Assembly: GCA_017428265.1 (NCBI GenBank)
Contig: JAFRRD010000052.1
Coordinates: 1 to 64,000 of the forward strand
Direction: 5' to 3'
Source: Lachnospiraceae bacterium
GTDB taxonomy: Bacteria > Bacillota > Clostridia > Lachnospirales > Lachnospiraceae
Length of the DNA stretch: 64,000 bases
In this document: in pieces, positions 55,877-64,000 of the stretch
Numbering within the stretch: position 1 is the stretch's first letter
Layout of the letters: the number at the start of each line of letters is the position of its first letter
The notes under the pieces: generated by a model
Told to the model about the DNA's origin: nothing
Database searches by the model: none
What the model saw: the letters and a program-made list of their open reading frames with translations, nothing else
Position numbers and translations under genes: made by a program

Positions 55877-57652
55877 ATGCAGGATATCATCCGCACCGAG
55901 CATCTGGTCTATGAATATGCCGTGCGCAATGACGAAGATGTGGTCGAAAGCATCAACCGCGCCGTGGATGACGTTTCCCTGAGCATCCGGGAGGGCGATT
56001 TCGTCGCGATCCTGGGGCGGAACGGCTCCGGCAAGTCCACTTTCGCGAAGCAGCTGAACGCGCTTCTGTATCCGACCGGCGGGACCGTCTGGCTCTGCGG
56101 AAAGGATACCTCCGACGAGGAGAATCTCTGGACGGTGCGCAGCTCGGCCGGTATGGTCTTCCAGAATCCGGACAACCAGATCGTCGCGTCGATCGTGGAG
56201 GACGACGTGGGCTTCGGCCCCGAGAACCTCGGCGTTCCGACGGAGGAGATCTGGCGGCGCGTGGAAAATGCCCTGAACGCGATCGGGATGGCAGCCTATG
56301 CCGAGACCAGCCCGCTGCGGCTTTCCGGCGGCCAGAAGCAGCGTGTTGCGATCGCCGGCATCCTGGCGATGAAGCCGAAATGCCTGATCCTCGACGAGCC
56401 GACGGCCATGCTGGACCCGGAAGGGCGGCGTGAAGTCCTGAAGGCCGTGCATGAGCTGAATGAAGCGGCCGGGATCACGGTGCTGCTGATCACGCACTAC
56501 ATGGAAGAGACCGTGGACGCGGACCGCATCGTCGTGATGCAGGCCGGCAGGGTGCGCATGGACGGCACGCCGCGCGGGATCTTCTCGCGGACGGACGAGA
56601 TCCATGCCATGGGTCTGGCGCTTCCGCCGGCCACGGAACTGGCGGACCGCCTGCGGGCGGCGGGGCTTGCCCTTCCGCAGGGCATCCTCTCGGAAGAGGA
56701 ACTGGTCCGCGAACTGATCCGGATCCGGCCGGAGAAAAGCGGTTTAGAGCAGGAGGCAGTAGGCGCAGAAGCACCCAAAACTCCCGCCGGAGCGCCGTCC
56801 GGCTCCGTGCTGACCCTTTCCCATGTTTCCTATGAATACGAGCCAGGGACGCCGATGGCGGCGACCGGCCTTGACGGCGTTTCCCTGACCATCCGCCAGG
56901 GCGAATTCCTGGGCATCATCGGCCGCACCGGCTCCGGAAAGTCCACGCTGATCCAGCATTTGAACGGCCTGCTCAAGCCCTCCCGCGGCACGGTCTCGTG
57001 GAACGGGGAGGACATTTTCGGGGAGAAATACGACCGCCGTGCGCTCCGCGGCAAGGTCGGCCTGGTCTTCCAGTATCCGGAGCACCAGCTCTTTGAGGAG
57101 ACCGTGATCAAGGACGTGAGCTTCGGCCCGAGAAATCAGGGCCTGTCCGAAGAGGAGATCCGCGAACGGGCGCGGCTCGCGATGGAGGCGGTCGGCCTGT
57201 CGGAGGACTACGATGAGCGCTCGCCCTTTGACCTTTCCGGCGGCGAGAAGCGCCGCGCGGCGCTTGCCGGCGTGCTGGCGATGCAGCCGGAGATCCTCGT
57301 TCTGGACGAACCGACCGCGGGCCTGGATCCCGCCGGCCGCTACCGCCTGCTCGAGACCCTCATGAAGCTGAAGGACGGCGGCATCGGCATCGTCTTCGTA
57401 TCGCACAGCATGGAGGACATCGCCGAGACCGCGGACCGCATCGTGGTCATGCACGGCGGCCGCGTGGAAATGGAAGGCGCGCCGCGGGAGATCTTCCGCC
57501 GCGGCGAAGAATTGGATAAGATCGGGCTCGCGATCCCCGCAGTGACCCGCATCGCACGGCATCTGGCCGCCGAGGGCTGCCCGGCGGATCCCGACGTCCT
57601 TTCCATGGACGAAGCCGTCCGGAGCATCCTGGCGGGCTGGAAGAGTGAATAA
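55877..57652 (+). CDS. ECF transporter ATPase, EcfA1-EcfA2 fusion
   Basis: 591 residues containing two complete ABC ATPase domains in one chain. First: Walker A GRNGSGKST (near 49-57), signature LSGGQKQR (near 151), Walker B CLILDEPTA (near 171), switch His in ITHYME. Second: Walker A GRTGSGKST (near 350), LSGGEKRR, ILVLDEPTAGLD, VSHSME. In most Bacillota these are two genes, ecfA1 and ecfA2, and the encoded pair energises vitamin uptake with EcfT and S-components. A linker of about 25 residues (EKSGLEQEAVGAEAPKTP) joins them. ATG at 55877 after AAAGGAG. EcfT follows. Confidence 0.92.
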   Translation: MQDIIRTEHLVYEYAVRNDEDVVESINRAVDDVSLSIREGDFVAILGRNGSGKSTFAKQLNALLYPTGGTVWLCGKDTSDEENLWTVRSSAGMVFQNPDNQIVASIVEDDVGFGPENLGVPTEEIWRRVENALNAIGMAAYAETSPLRLSGGQKQRVAIAGILAMKPKCLILDEPTAMLDPEGRREVLKAVHELNEAAGITVLLITHYMEETVDADRIVVMQAGRVRMDGTPRGIFSRTDEIHAMGLALPPATELADRLRAAGLALPQGILSEEELVRELIRIRPEKSGLEQEAVGAEAPKTPAGAPSGSVLTLSHVSYEYEPGTPMAATGLDGVSLTIRQGEFLGIIGRTGSGKSTLIQHLNGLLKPSRGTVSWNGEDIFGEKYDRRALRGKVGLVFQYPEHQLFEETVIKDVSFGPRNQGLSEEEIRERARLAMEAVGLSEDYDERSPFDLSGGEKRRAALAGVLAMQPEILVLDEPTAGLDPAGRYRLLETLMKLKDGGIGIVFVSHSMEDIAETADRIVVMHGGRVEMEGAPREIFRRGEELDKIGLAIPAVTRIARHLAAEGCPADPDVLSMDEAVRSILAGWKSE

Positions 57653-57717
57653 AACTGACTGCCGGGCTTCGGCCCGGAATACGATACACTCACAATACCT
57701 GATACACAGAGGACAAC

Positions 57718-58506
57718 ATGTTCAGAGACCTGACCCTGGGGCAGTATTATCCGGTGGATTCACCGATCCACCGCCTGGACCCCCGCACGAAACTGCTGCT
57801 CACCCTGATCCATATCATCGCGCTCTTTTCGGCGCGGGATTTCTGGGCGTTCGCGGTTTCCGCGGGCTTTCTTGCCGTATGCATCGGTCTCTCGAAGGTC
57901 CCCGTCGGCTATATGGCCCGGGGCCTGAAGCCCATCCTCTTCCTCCTCGGCATCAGCGTTTTCTTCAACATTTTCTGGACGAAGGGCGAAGTCCTCTGGG
58001 AGATCTGGGACATCGCGATCACGAAAGAGGGCCTGATCCAGGCCGTCTGGATGGCCGCGCGCCTCGTCCTGCTGATCTTCGGGACCTCGCTTCTGACCTA
58101 TACGACGAGCCCGACCGAACTCACGGCCGGCCTCGAGCAGGGGCTGCATTTCCTGAACCGTATCAAAATTCCGGTGCACGAGATCGCGATGATGATGACG
58201 ATCGCACTGCGTTTCCTGCCGATCCTGACGCAGGAGACCAATAAGATCATGATGGCGCAGATGGCGCGCGGGGCGGACTTCGAGACCGGCGGGCTGATCC
58301 GCCGCGCGAAGGCAATGGTCCCGATCCTGGTGCCGCTCTTCGTTTCGGCTTTCCGCCGCGCGAACGACCTGGCCATGGCCATGGAGGCACGCTGCTACCA
58401 CGGCGGGAGCGGCCGCACCCGCATGAAGCCCCTGAAATACAGGCGGGCGGACTGGATCGCCCTGGCCGTCGCGGCGCTGTATCTCGCTGCCGTGTTCATC
58501 ATTTAG
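57718..58506 (+). CDS. ecfT: ECF transporter transmembrane protein EcfT
   Basis: 262 residues, about five to six helices. Shared membrane component of energy-coupling-factor transporters. SPIHRLDPRTKLLLTL at the start and the two coupling helices QMARGADFETGG and AMEARCYHGG, with Ala-Arg motifs, are characteristic. Sits 65 bases after the fused ATPase gene and 9 bases before truA, the common ecf-truA order. Confidence 0.93.
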   Translation: MFRDLTLGQYYPVDSPIHRLDPRTKLLLTLIHIIALFSARDFWAFAVSAGFLAVCIGLSKVPVGYMARGLKPILFLLGISVFFNIFWTKGEVLWEIWDIAITKEGLIQAVWMAARLVLLIFGTSLLTYTTSPTELTAGLEQGLHFLNRIKIPVHEIAMMMTIALRFLPILTQETNKIMMAQMARGADFETGGLIRRAKAMVPILVPLFVSAFRRANDLAMAMEARCYHGGSGRTRMKPLKYRRADWIALAVAALYLAAVFII

Positions 58507-58515
58507 GAGGCGGAA

Positions 58516-59292
58516 ATGAAACGCATCATGCTGACCGTCGCCTATGACGGGACAAATTACTGCGGCTGGCAGACGGAGCCGACCGGGCTGTCCGTCGAGG
58601 AGGTCCTGAACAAAGCCCTCTCGCAGCGGCTGGGCGAGGACATCCGGGTGAAGGGCGTCTCCCGCACGGATTCGGGCGTGCACTCGCGGGCCAACCTCTG
58701 CGTGTTCGACACGGAGACACCCATCCCGCCCGAAAAGGTCTGTTTCGCCGTCAACGAAGTGCTGCCCGAAGACATCGTCGTACGGAAGTCCGAGGAAGTC
58801 CCCGAGGACTTCCATCCCCGCAAATGCGACAGCCTGAAGACCTACGAATATACGCTGTACCACGACAGCTTTCCGGATCCGCTGGTGCGGCATTACACGA
58901 CCTATTTCTACCGGAAACTGGATGTGCAGAAGATGTGCGAAGCCGCGGCATATCTCATCGGCGAGCACGATTTTTCCAGCTTCTGCAGCGCGGGCTCACA
59001 GGCGGAAACGAAAGTCCGCCGGATCACGGAACTCACGGTCGAAGAGGAGGGCACGCGCGTTGCCTTCCGCATCACCGGGACCGGCTTTCTCTACAACATG
59101 GTCCGTATTGTCGTCGGGACGCTCCTGCGGGTCGGGACCGGCTTCTGGCCGCCGGAGAAGGTGAAGGAGATCCTGGAAGCAAAGGACCGTCAGGCGGCCG
59201 GGCCGAAAGCCCCCGCCGAGGGCCTCTGCCTCATGGAGATCCGCCTCTTCCCGGAGGGCTTTCCCGAAGAGATCACCCGCAGCTGGCGCTGA
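58516..59292 (+). CDS. truA: tRNA pseudouridine(38-40) synthase
   Basis: 258 residues, normal length. Makes pseudouridine in the anticodon arm of tRNAs. The catalytic Asp is in GVSRTDSGVHSRANL (near residue 55); AYDGTNYCGWQ at the start and GTGFLYNMVRIVVGTLL near 190 are conserved. AGGAGG 8 bases before the ATG at 58516. Confidence 0.96.
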   Translation: MKRIMLTVAYDGTNYCGWQTEPTGLSVEEVLNKALSQRLGEDIRVKGVSRTDSGVHSRANLCVFDTETPIPPEKVCFAVNEVLPEDIVVRKSEEVPEDFHPRKCDSLKTYEYTLYHDSFPDPLVRHYTTYFYRKLDVQKMCEAAAYLIGEHDFSSFCSAGSQAETKVRRITELTVEEEGTRVAFRITGTGFLYNMVRIVVGTLLRVGTGFWPPEKVKEILEAKDRQAAGPKAPAEGLCLMEIRLFPEGFPEEITRSWR

Positions 59293-59325
59293 TCGCCGCC
59301 GACCGGTCCGTTTGCGGGAAATCCG

Positions 59326-59354
59326 TTGAGTTTCCCTGCGTTTCGTGATATAAT
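59326..59354 (+). promoter_or_regulatory. Promoter of the NodB-like gene
   Basis: TTGAGT (59326-59331), 17-base spacer, perfect TATAAT (59349-59354). Confidence 0.75.
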
Positions 59355-59384
59355 TATTTGTCCGAACGGGGAAGGAGGTCTGCC

Positions 59385-60791
59385 ATGCCGTCTTATCACT
59401 ACGGAAGCAGCTCATACGGAGGGCAGCGGCAGCGCCGCCGTACTCCGCGGGGCAGCCGTGTGCTTGCGGTCGCTGCGCTTTGCATCCTGGCCGGCGGCAT
59501 CGTCTTCGGCATTGTCAAGGGCGTCGGCCTGGTGCGCAGATGGGTGCACGAGGTGATGGACGACCCTCAGGCAACGAAGACGGGCGAATCGCTCATCCCC
59601 GGGGAGAGCACCGAAGACGAAACGGATTACAGCGCCCTCATCCGCTCGGCGGACGCGATGGCCCTGCAGTATGACTACGACGGCGCGATCGCCCTCCTCC
59701 AGGAGGTGGAAGGATACGAGAAAAATGAACAGCTGTCGGCCGCGCTCACCCGCCTGAAGGCAGCCCGCAGCGAACTCGCAAGAATCGATATCAACAAGGT
59801 CTGCCATCTGTCCGTAAGGAGCCTCATCGCCGACCCGGCAGCGGCTTTCGGATCCGCCGACAAGGACACGCTGGCCGCGAACTATCTCACCGTTGCGGAA
59901 TTCGAAGCAATCCTCGAGAAGCTTTACGAGGGCGGCTGGGTGCTCGTGGACATCGGCGACATGGCGCATCCGGACGCAAACGGCTTTTTCGTCAGTGGGA
60001 CGATCCTGCTGCCGAAGGATAAAAAAGCGTTCGTGCTGTCCGTGGAAGACCTCGTTTATTACGAGGCAAATGCCGGGAAAGGCTTTGCCGACCGGCTCGT
60101 CATCGATGAGGACGGCGATCCGAAATGCACCATGCGGCAGTCCGGCGGAAAGACCGTGGTCGGCGACCTGGACGTCGTTCCGATCGTCGAAAGTTTTATC
60201 AAAAATCATCCCGATTTTTCCTATAAAGGCGCGCGCGGCATCATCGCCCTGACCGGCTACGACGGGATCCTCGGCTACCGGACGGCGCCAAAATACGGCG
60301 ATCCGTCGAGCAAGGACTACAAGCCGGCCTACGCCTCAATCAATGTTGAACTGGAACGTACCGAAGCACGGATGGTCGCTGCGCGGCTGAAGGAACTGGG
60401 CTGGCGCTTCGCCTCCCACAGCTGGGGCCACATCAACATGGCCAAGGCGGAACTGTCCCGCATCAAAGACGATACGGCCCGGTGGAAGGAACAGGTCGTC
60501 CCCCTCATCGGCAGCGCGGAGATCCTTTTCTTCGACAGCGGGACGGATATCGGCAGCTGGCGGGCCTATTCCGCCGAGAACAATGCAAAATTCGCCTATC
60601 TGAAATCAGAAGGCTTTACGTATTACTGCGGGGTGGATCTGACCACCATCCCCTGGGTGCAGCTCTCCACCTCCGCCGCGTATCTGCGGCAGGGGCGCGT
60701 GAAGGTAAACGGCACGCAGCTCACCCGCTATCCGGAACGGCTCGCCCCGTTTTTCGACGCGGCGGCGGTCCTGGATAAGGCCAGACCCTGA
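59385..60791 (+). CDS. Membrane-anchored NodB-like polysaccharide deacetylase family protein
   Basis: 468 residues. N-terminal membrane helix (about 25-45), then a helical stretch and a NodB-like domain from about 205. The metal-binding HxxxH is in SHSWGHINM; the usual N-terminal Asp-Asp motif is replaced by LSVEDLVYYE, leaving only one Asp. Divergent proteins like this are common in Clostridia and may not deacetylate. A catalytic role is uncertain. GGAAGGAGG precedes the ATG at 59385. Has its own promoter. Confidence 0.8.
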   Translation: MPSYHYGSSSYGGQRQRRRTPRGSRVLAVAALCILAGGIVFGIVKGVGLVRRWVHEVMDDPQATKTGESLIPGESTEDETDYSALIRSADAMALQYDYDGAIALLQEVEGYEKNEQLSAALTRLKAARSELARIDINKVCHLSVRSLIADPAAAFGSADKDTLAANYLTVAEFEAILEKLYEGGWVLVDIGDMAHPDANGFFVSGTILLPKDKKAFVLSVEDLVYYEANAGKGFADRLVIDEDGDPKCTMRQSGGKTVVGDLDVVPIVESFIKNHPDFSYKGARGIIALTGYDGILGYRTAPKYGDPSSKDYKPAYASINVELERTEARMVAARLKELGWRFASHSWGHINMAKAELSRIKDDTARWKEQVVPLIGSAEILFFDSGTDIGSWRAYSAENNAKFAYLKSEGFTYYCGVDLTTIPWVQLSTSAAYLRQGRVKVNGTQLTRYPERLAPFFDAAAVLDKARP

Positions 60792-60809
60792 AACAAAAGG
60801 AGGCATCAT

Positions 60810-61448
60810 ATGCGTAAAAACGGAGGAGGCTCATCTTTAGGATTTCTGGCTCTTGCAGCCGTTGCCGTATTGCTGATCGGCCTGCTCGGCGGCGGTCTCA
60901 GCGCCGTGCTGGGCGTACTGGGCATCGCGTTCGGCGCGATCGTCCTGCTCGTGGCGGGGGTCATGTTTTTTGCCTTCAAGGGCTCGGCCGAAGAGGCGGA
61001 AAATGCCGCCAAGAAGGGCAAAGTCATCCTGACGACCGAAGAAGCGCAGACGCTGGCGACGGCCCGCCACCAGGTGACGGATATCCGCATGCTGAATACG
61101 AGGATCACCGATCCGGTGATCCGCCGGCGGAGCAATGAGGTCTGCGACATCATGGACAAGATCCTTGCCGCCATGAAGGAGGATCCGAAAAAAATCGCCG
61201 AAGGCCAGATGTTCCTGCAGTACTATCTGCCGACGCAGCATGAGATCCTGATGAAGTTCCAGCATATCGACAACAGCGGCATCGAAGCGAAAACAGAGCT
61301 CACCGGCAAGATCCTGGAGCATCTGGACGATATCAAGAAAGCGACCCAGAAGCAGCTCGGCAACGTGTACGACAATGACGTGTTTGACATCGATGCCGAG
61401 ATTGAACTCATGAAGGAAAGCATGAAACAGGACGGCCTGATGGGATAA
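60810..61448 (+). CDS. XpaC-like protein (5-bromo-4-chloroindolyl phosphate hydrolysis family)
   Basis: 212 residues. Two N-terminal hydrophobic helices (about 10-55) and a helical C-terminal domain with FLQYYLPTQHEILMKF and NDVFDIDAEIELMKESMKQDG, characteristic of the XpaC family. Despite the name, a phosphatase activity is not established for the family; members often pair with TelA-like proteins, absent here. AGGAGG upstream; 14 bases before the next gene. Confidence 0.82.
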   Translation: MRKNGGGSSLGFLALAAVAVLLIGLLGGGLSAVLGVLGIAFGAIVLLVAGVMFFAFKGSAEEAENAAKKGKVILTTEEAQTLATARHQVTDIRMLNTRITDPVIRRRSNEVCDIMDKILAAMKEDPKKIAEGQMFLQYYLPTQHEILMKFQHIDNSGIEAKTELTGKILEHLDDIKKATQKQLGNVYDNDVFDIDAEIELMKESMKQDGLMG

Positions 61449-61462
61449 GGAAAGCAGAAACT

Positions 61463-62461
61463 ATGATCACGGTCATCGTGCCCGTATATAACACAGAATC
61501 ATATCTGGAGAAATGCGTGGACAGTATTCTGGCGCAGTCGTACGCCGATCTGGAGATCCTGCTGATCGACGACGGCTCGACAGACCGTTCCGCGCAGATC
61601 TGCGATGAATATGAAAAACGCGACAGCAGGATACGGGTGATCCGTACGGAGAACCGAGGCCTGTCCGAAGCAAGAAACCGCGGTCTGGATGAGGCCAAAG
61701 GCGAATGGATCGGTTTTGTCGATTCGGATGACTGGATCGACCCGGACATGTATGAATGCCTCCTGCGAAGAGCCCTGGAGACCGGTGCGGATATTGCGGA
61801 GTGCGGCATCCGGTCGGAACAGCCGTCCGGGACCGTGGCCAAAAAACGGAAGGCATTGGTCGTGTGCGGAGAAGAAGCCGTCAGGGAACTCCTGCAGCCC
61901 AGCCTGAGCAACGTGGTCTGGGACAAACTGTACAAAAAAAGCTGCTTTGAAACGATCCGTTTTCCGGCAGACCGGCTGTTTGAAGATGTAGCGGTGACGT
62001 ACCGCCTGCTGATGACGGCAGGGACCGTGTGTACCGTTGAGGACTGCAAATACAACCATCTGCAGCGTCAGGGGAGCCTGTCACTGCAGTATTCGATGAA
62101 AAACCTTGCCGGATACTGGCTGTCGCATAAAGAGCGCTATGACTTCCTGAAAGACAAAGTCGGCGCGGAGGAAAACAAGAAGCTGAGAAAAGTTTGTGCG
62201 AGAGCCGCGGCAAGGACCTGGGCCCATTATCATGACTGCGAAGCGGAAGAACGGAAAGCATACGCTGCGGCGGTCGGGGAGATGAACCGTTTCGTCAGGC
62301 AGTGCATTCCGCTGTTCGGGGAGCGCGGATGGGATACGGCACTGCGGATCGGCGTTTTCTTTCCTCATTTCAACAATTCCCTGTCATTTTGCCTGTCCCG
62401 GATGCTGCTCGGGATCAGGAAGAAAAAAACTGCGGATACGATTGCCGAAGCCGAAAGCTGA
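61463..62461 (+). CDS. Family 2 glycosyltransferase
   Basis: 332 residues. ITVIVPVYNTESYLEKCVDSI at the start, LIDDGSTDRSAQICDEY, GLSEARNRGLDEAKGEW and FVDSDDWIDPDMYECL (the DxD) are standard GT2 features. Donor and acceptor unknown; it may belong with the cell-surface genes that follow. RBS is weak (AAGGAAAG). Terminator after the stop. Confidence 0.9.
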   Translation: MITVIVPVYNTESYLEKCVDSILAQSYADLEILLIDDGSTDRSAQICDEYEKRDSRIRVIRTENRGLSEARNRGLDEAKGEWIGFVDSDDWIDPDMYECLLRRALETGADIAECGIRSEQPSGTVAKKRKALVVCGEEAVRELLQPSLSNVVWDKLYKKSCFETIRFPADRLFEDVAVTYRLLMTAGTVCTVEDCKYNHLQRQGSLSLQYSMKNLAGYWLSHKERYDFLKDKVGAEENKKLRKVCARAAARTWAHYHDCEAEERKAYAAAVGEMNRFVRQCIPLFGERGWDTALRIGVFFPHFNNSLSFCLSRMLLGIRKKKTADTIAEAES

Positions 62462-62470
62462 GCACCGGAA

Positions 62471-62497
62471 AGACTGCCTGAAAGGCAGTCTTCTTTA
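62471..62497 (+). terminator. Terminator after the GT2 gene
   Basis: AGACTGCCT / AGGCAGTCT 9-bp stem, loop GAA, then TCTTTATT. Confidence 0.75.
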
Positions 62498-62518
62498 TTG
62501 CCTTGCTGTTGCTGAACA

Positions 62519-62547
62519 TTGACAATCGGCGAAGAAAAGAGTATTAT
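62519..62547 (+). promoter_or_regulatory. Promoter of the DegT-family aminotransferase gene
   Basis: Perfect TTGACA (62519-62524), 17-base spacer, TATTAT (62542-62547). Confidence 0.8.
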
Positions 62548-62626
62548 AATTGAATATTGTGGCGTATTATAACCCGCCGCAGAAACGTCCGGCCTGAAGC
62601 GTATCCGGACCCGAAGGAGGCAGTCA

Positions 62627-63925
62627 ATGTACGACGGCAAAAGCACGAAACTGGAAAAGAAAGTCTGGCTGAGTTCTCCCACCATGCACGGGGAAGAACT
62701 GAAATATATGAAAGAAGCCTACGACACCAACTGGATGAGTACGGTCGGGGCAAATATCAATGAGGTCGAGCGTCTGGCTGCCGAAAAGATCGGCTGCGGC
62801 TATGCGGTCGCCCTTTCCTGCGGAACGGCGGCCCTGCATCTCGCGACCAGGCTGGCCGGAGAACAGCTTTACGGCATTCACCCGGCAAACGGCGGAAGCC
62901 TTGCCGGCCGCAAGGTCTTCTGCTCCGACATGACCTTCGACGCGACCATTAATCCGGTGGCTTACGAAGGCGGCGAAGCGGTCTTCATCGATACGGAATA
63001 CGACACCTGGAACATGGATCCGGCCGCCCTGGAGAAGGCTTTCGAGATCTATCCCGAGGTGAAGCTGGTCGTCGTCGCACACCTCTACGGGACGCCCGGA
63101 AAGATCGATGAGATCCGTGCGGTCGCCCGCAGGCACGGCGCCCTTATCGTGGAAGATGCCGCGGAATCCTTCGGCGCATCCTACAAAGGGAAACAGACCG
63201 GCGGCTTCGGCGATTTCAACGCCATTTCCTTCAACGGCAACAAGATCATCACCGGCAGCGCCGGCGGCATGTTCCTGACCGACGTGAAGGAGGACGCCGA
63301 CAAGGTCCGCAAATGGTCCACCCAGTCCCGTGAAAATGCCCCCTGGTACCAGCATGAGGAGATCGGCTACAACTACCGCATGAGCAACGTCATTGCCGGC
63401 GTCATCCGCGGCCAGCTGCCCTATCTGGAAGAGCATATCGGCCAGAAAAAAGCGATCTGGGAACGCTACCGCGAAGGCTTCAAAGGCCTGCCGGTACAGA
63501 TGAACCCCATCGATTTCGCGAACAGCGAGCCGAACTACTGGCTGAGCTGCCTGATCATCGATCCGGAGGCCATGTGCCCCGCGGTGCGCGGCGACAGCGA
63601 ATCGGTCTTCACCCCGCAGCACGGCAAAAGCTGCCCGACCGAGATCCTGCAGGCCCTGGCATCGATCAATGCCGAAGGGCGCCCGATCTGGAAGCCCATG
63701 CACATGCAGCCCATTTACCGCAACCATGCCTTCATTACCAGAGAGGGCAGCGGCAGGGCGAAAACGAATGCCTACATCGCCGGCGGCGCCGTCGGCAAAG
63801 ACGGAAGACCGCTCGATATCGGTATGGACATCTTCCACAGAGGCCTGTGCCTGCCGTCCGACAACAAGATGACCGAAGCCGAGCAGGCCGCGATCATCGA
63901 AACGGTCCGCCGCTGCTTTGACTGA
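62627..63925 (+). CDS. DegT/DnrJ/EryC1/StrS-family PLP aminotransferase
   Basis: 432 residues. Transaminates keto-sugar nucleotides during cell-surface glycan synthesis. Family features: LSCGTAALHLATRL, HLYGTPGKIDEIRAVA, VEDAAESFGASYKGK and the PLP lysine in SFNGNKIITGSAGG (near residue 205); YNYRMSNVIAGVIRGQL follows. Sugar substrate unknown. AAGGAGG before the ATG at 62627. The next gene starts 12 bases after the stop. Confidence 0.93.
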   Translation: MYDGKSTKLEKKVWLSSPTMHGEELKYMKEAYDTNWMSTVGANINEVERLAAEKIGCGYAVALSCGTAALHLATRLAGEQLYGIHPANGGSLAGRKVFCSDMTFDATINPVAYEGGEAVFIDTEYDTWNMDPAALEKAFEIYPEVKLVVVAHLYGTPGKIDEIRAVARRHGALIVEDAAESFGASYKGKQTGGFGDFNAISFNGNKIITGSAGGMFLTDVKEDADKVRKWSTQSRENAPWYQHEEIGYNYRMSNVIAGVIRGQLPYLEEHIGQKKAIWERYREGFKGLPVQMNPIDFANSEPNYWLSCLIIDPEAMCPAVRGDSESVFTPQHGKSCPTEILQALASINAEGRPIWKPMHMQPIYRNHAFITREGSGRAKTNAYIAGGAVGKDGRPLDIGMDIFHRGLCLPSDNKMTEAEQAAIIETVRRCFD

Positions 63926-63937
63926 GGGAGAGCGCAG

Positions 63938-64000
63938 ATGACAGGAAAGCGTTTGTGGCAGACCCTGCGGCTCTGGTCGATGATGAGCAGCGCAAAGCGG
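63938..64000 (+). CDS. Start of an unidentified gene (truncated by window end)
   Basis: ATG at 63938 after GAGGGAGAG, with 21 codons visible (MTGKRLWQTLRLWSMMSSAK...). The basic, Trp-rich N-terminus is consistent with a sugar acyltransferase or glycan enzyme but is too short to assign. It is likely co-transcribed with the DegT-family gene. Confidence 0.6.
   Translation, partial: MTGKRLWQTLRLWSMMSSAKR

Overview
The window is GC-rich, gene-dense chromosomal DNA of an anaerobic, amino-acid-fermenting member of the Bacillota, most likely class Clostridia. The grounds are strong AGGAGG ribosome sites, many ATGA start/stop overlaps, sigma-A type TTGACA/TATAAT promoters, an Rnf complex in the order CDGEAB, a pyrophosphatase with the K+-dependent signature, and the glutamate-via-2-hydroxyglutarate pathway. 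I cannot name the genus. No rRNA, tRNA, CRISPR array, insertion sequence or prophage was seen.

Layout. 1-2395: end of a membrane pyrophosphatase gene and a phosphate butyryl/acetyltransferase-like gene. 2470-4418: a protein with a tandem Tyr-x-Gly-Pro repeat and zinc ribbons, translationally coupled to a radical SAM/SPASM enzyme; this looks like an uncharacterised peptide-modification pair. 4648-6959: two coupled CNNM/CorC-type membrane CBS proteins. 7065-9595: a small conserved-looking protein, then a highly structured intergenic segment, a reverse transcriptase and a coupled membrane protein. 9800-14608: a regulator/MFS exporter pair, an unknown protein, a 46-residue protein and a zinc-ribbon TPR membrane protein. 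14631-21274: dTDP-rhamnose synthesis (rfbABDC), a priming sugar-phosphate transferase and two glycosyltransferases. 21278-26320: acpS, a DUF2752 protein, tex, a DUF1796 protein and a PLP racemase/aldolase-fold enzyme.

26410-38965 is the metabolic core. The minus strand carries bcd-etfB-etfA and crt-hbd; divergently, the plus strand carries gctA-gctB-gcdA-hgdC-hgdA-hgdB, the gene order known from Acidaminococcus fermentans. Together they convert 2-hydroxyglutarate to crotonyl-CoA, which is then disproportionated to butyryl-CoA (Bcd-EtfAB) and acetyl-CoA (Crt, Hbd). The other decarboxylase subunits (gcdB, gcdC, gcdD) and a thiolase are not in the window. 39034-48478: a small orphan gene, cca (minus), then rpoB-rpoC with their own promoter. 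48608-55609: apbE (minus) divergent from rnfCDGEAB, a NusG-II protein and a Gx transporter. ApbE would attach FMN to RnfD and RnfG; Rnf would use the reduced ferredoxin made by electron-bifurcating Bcd-EtfAB to build an ion gradient, alongside the pyrophosphatase and the decarboxylase pump. 55877-59292: a fused two-ATPase ECF transporter subunit, EcfT and truA. 59385-64000: a NodB-like protein, an XpaC-like protein, a glycosyltransferase, a DegT-family aminotransferase and the start of one more gene.

Intergenic DNA carries at least eight copies of a short dispersed repeat (TGTCATyCTGAG ... GAAGGATCTT) at five loci, two of them inside operons. No intergenic stretch exceeds about 280 bases. The strongest candidates for something new are the YAGP-repeat/radical SAM pair and the reverse transcriptase locus with its structured upstream RNA.
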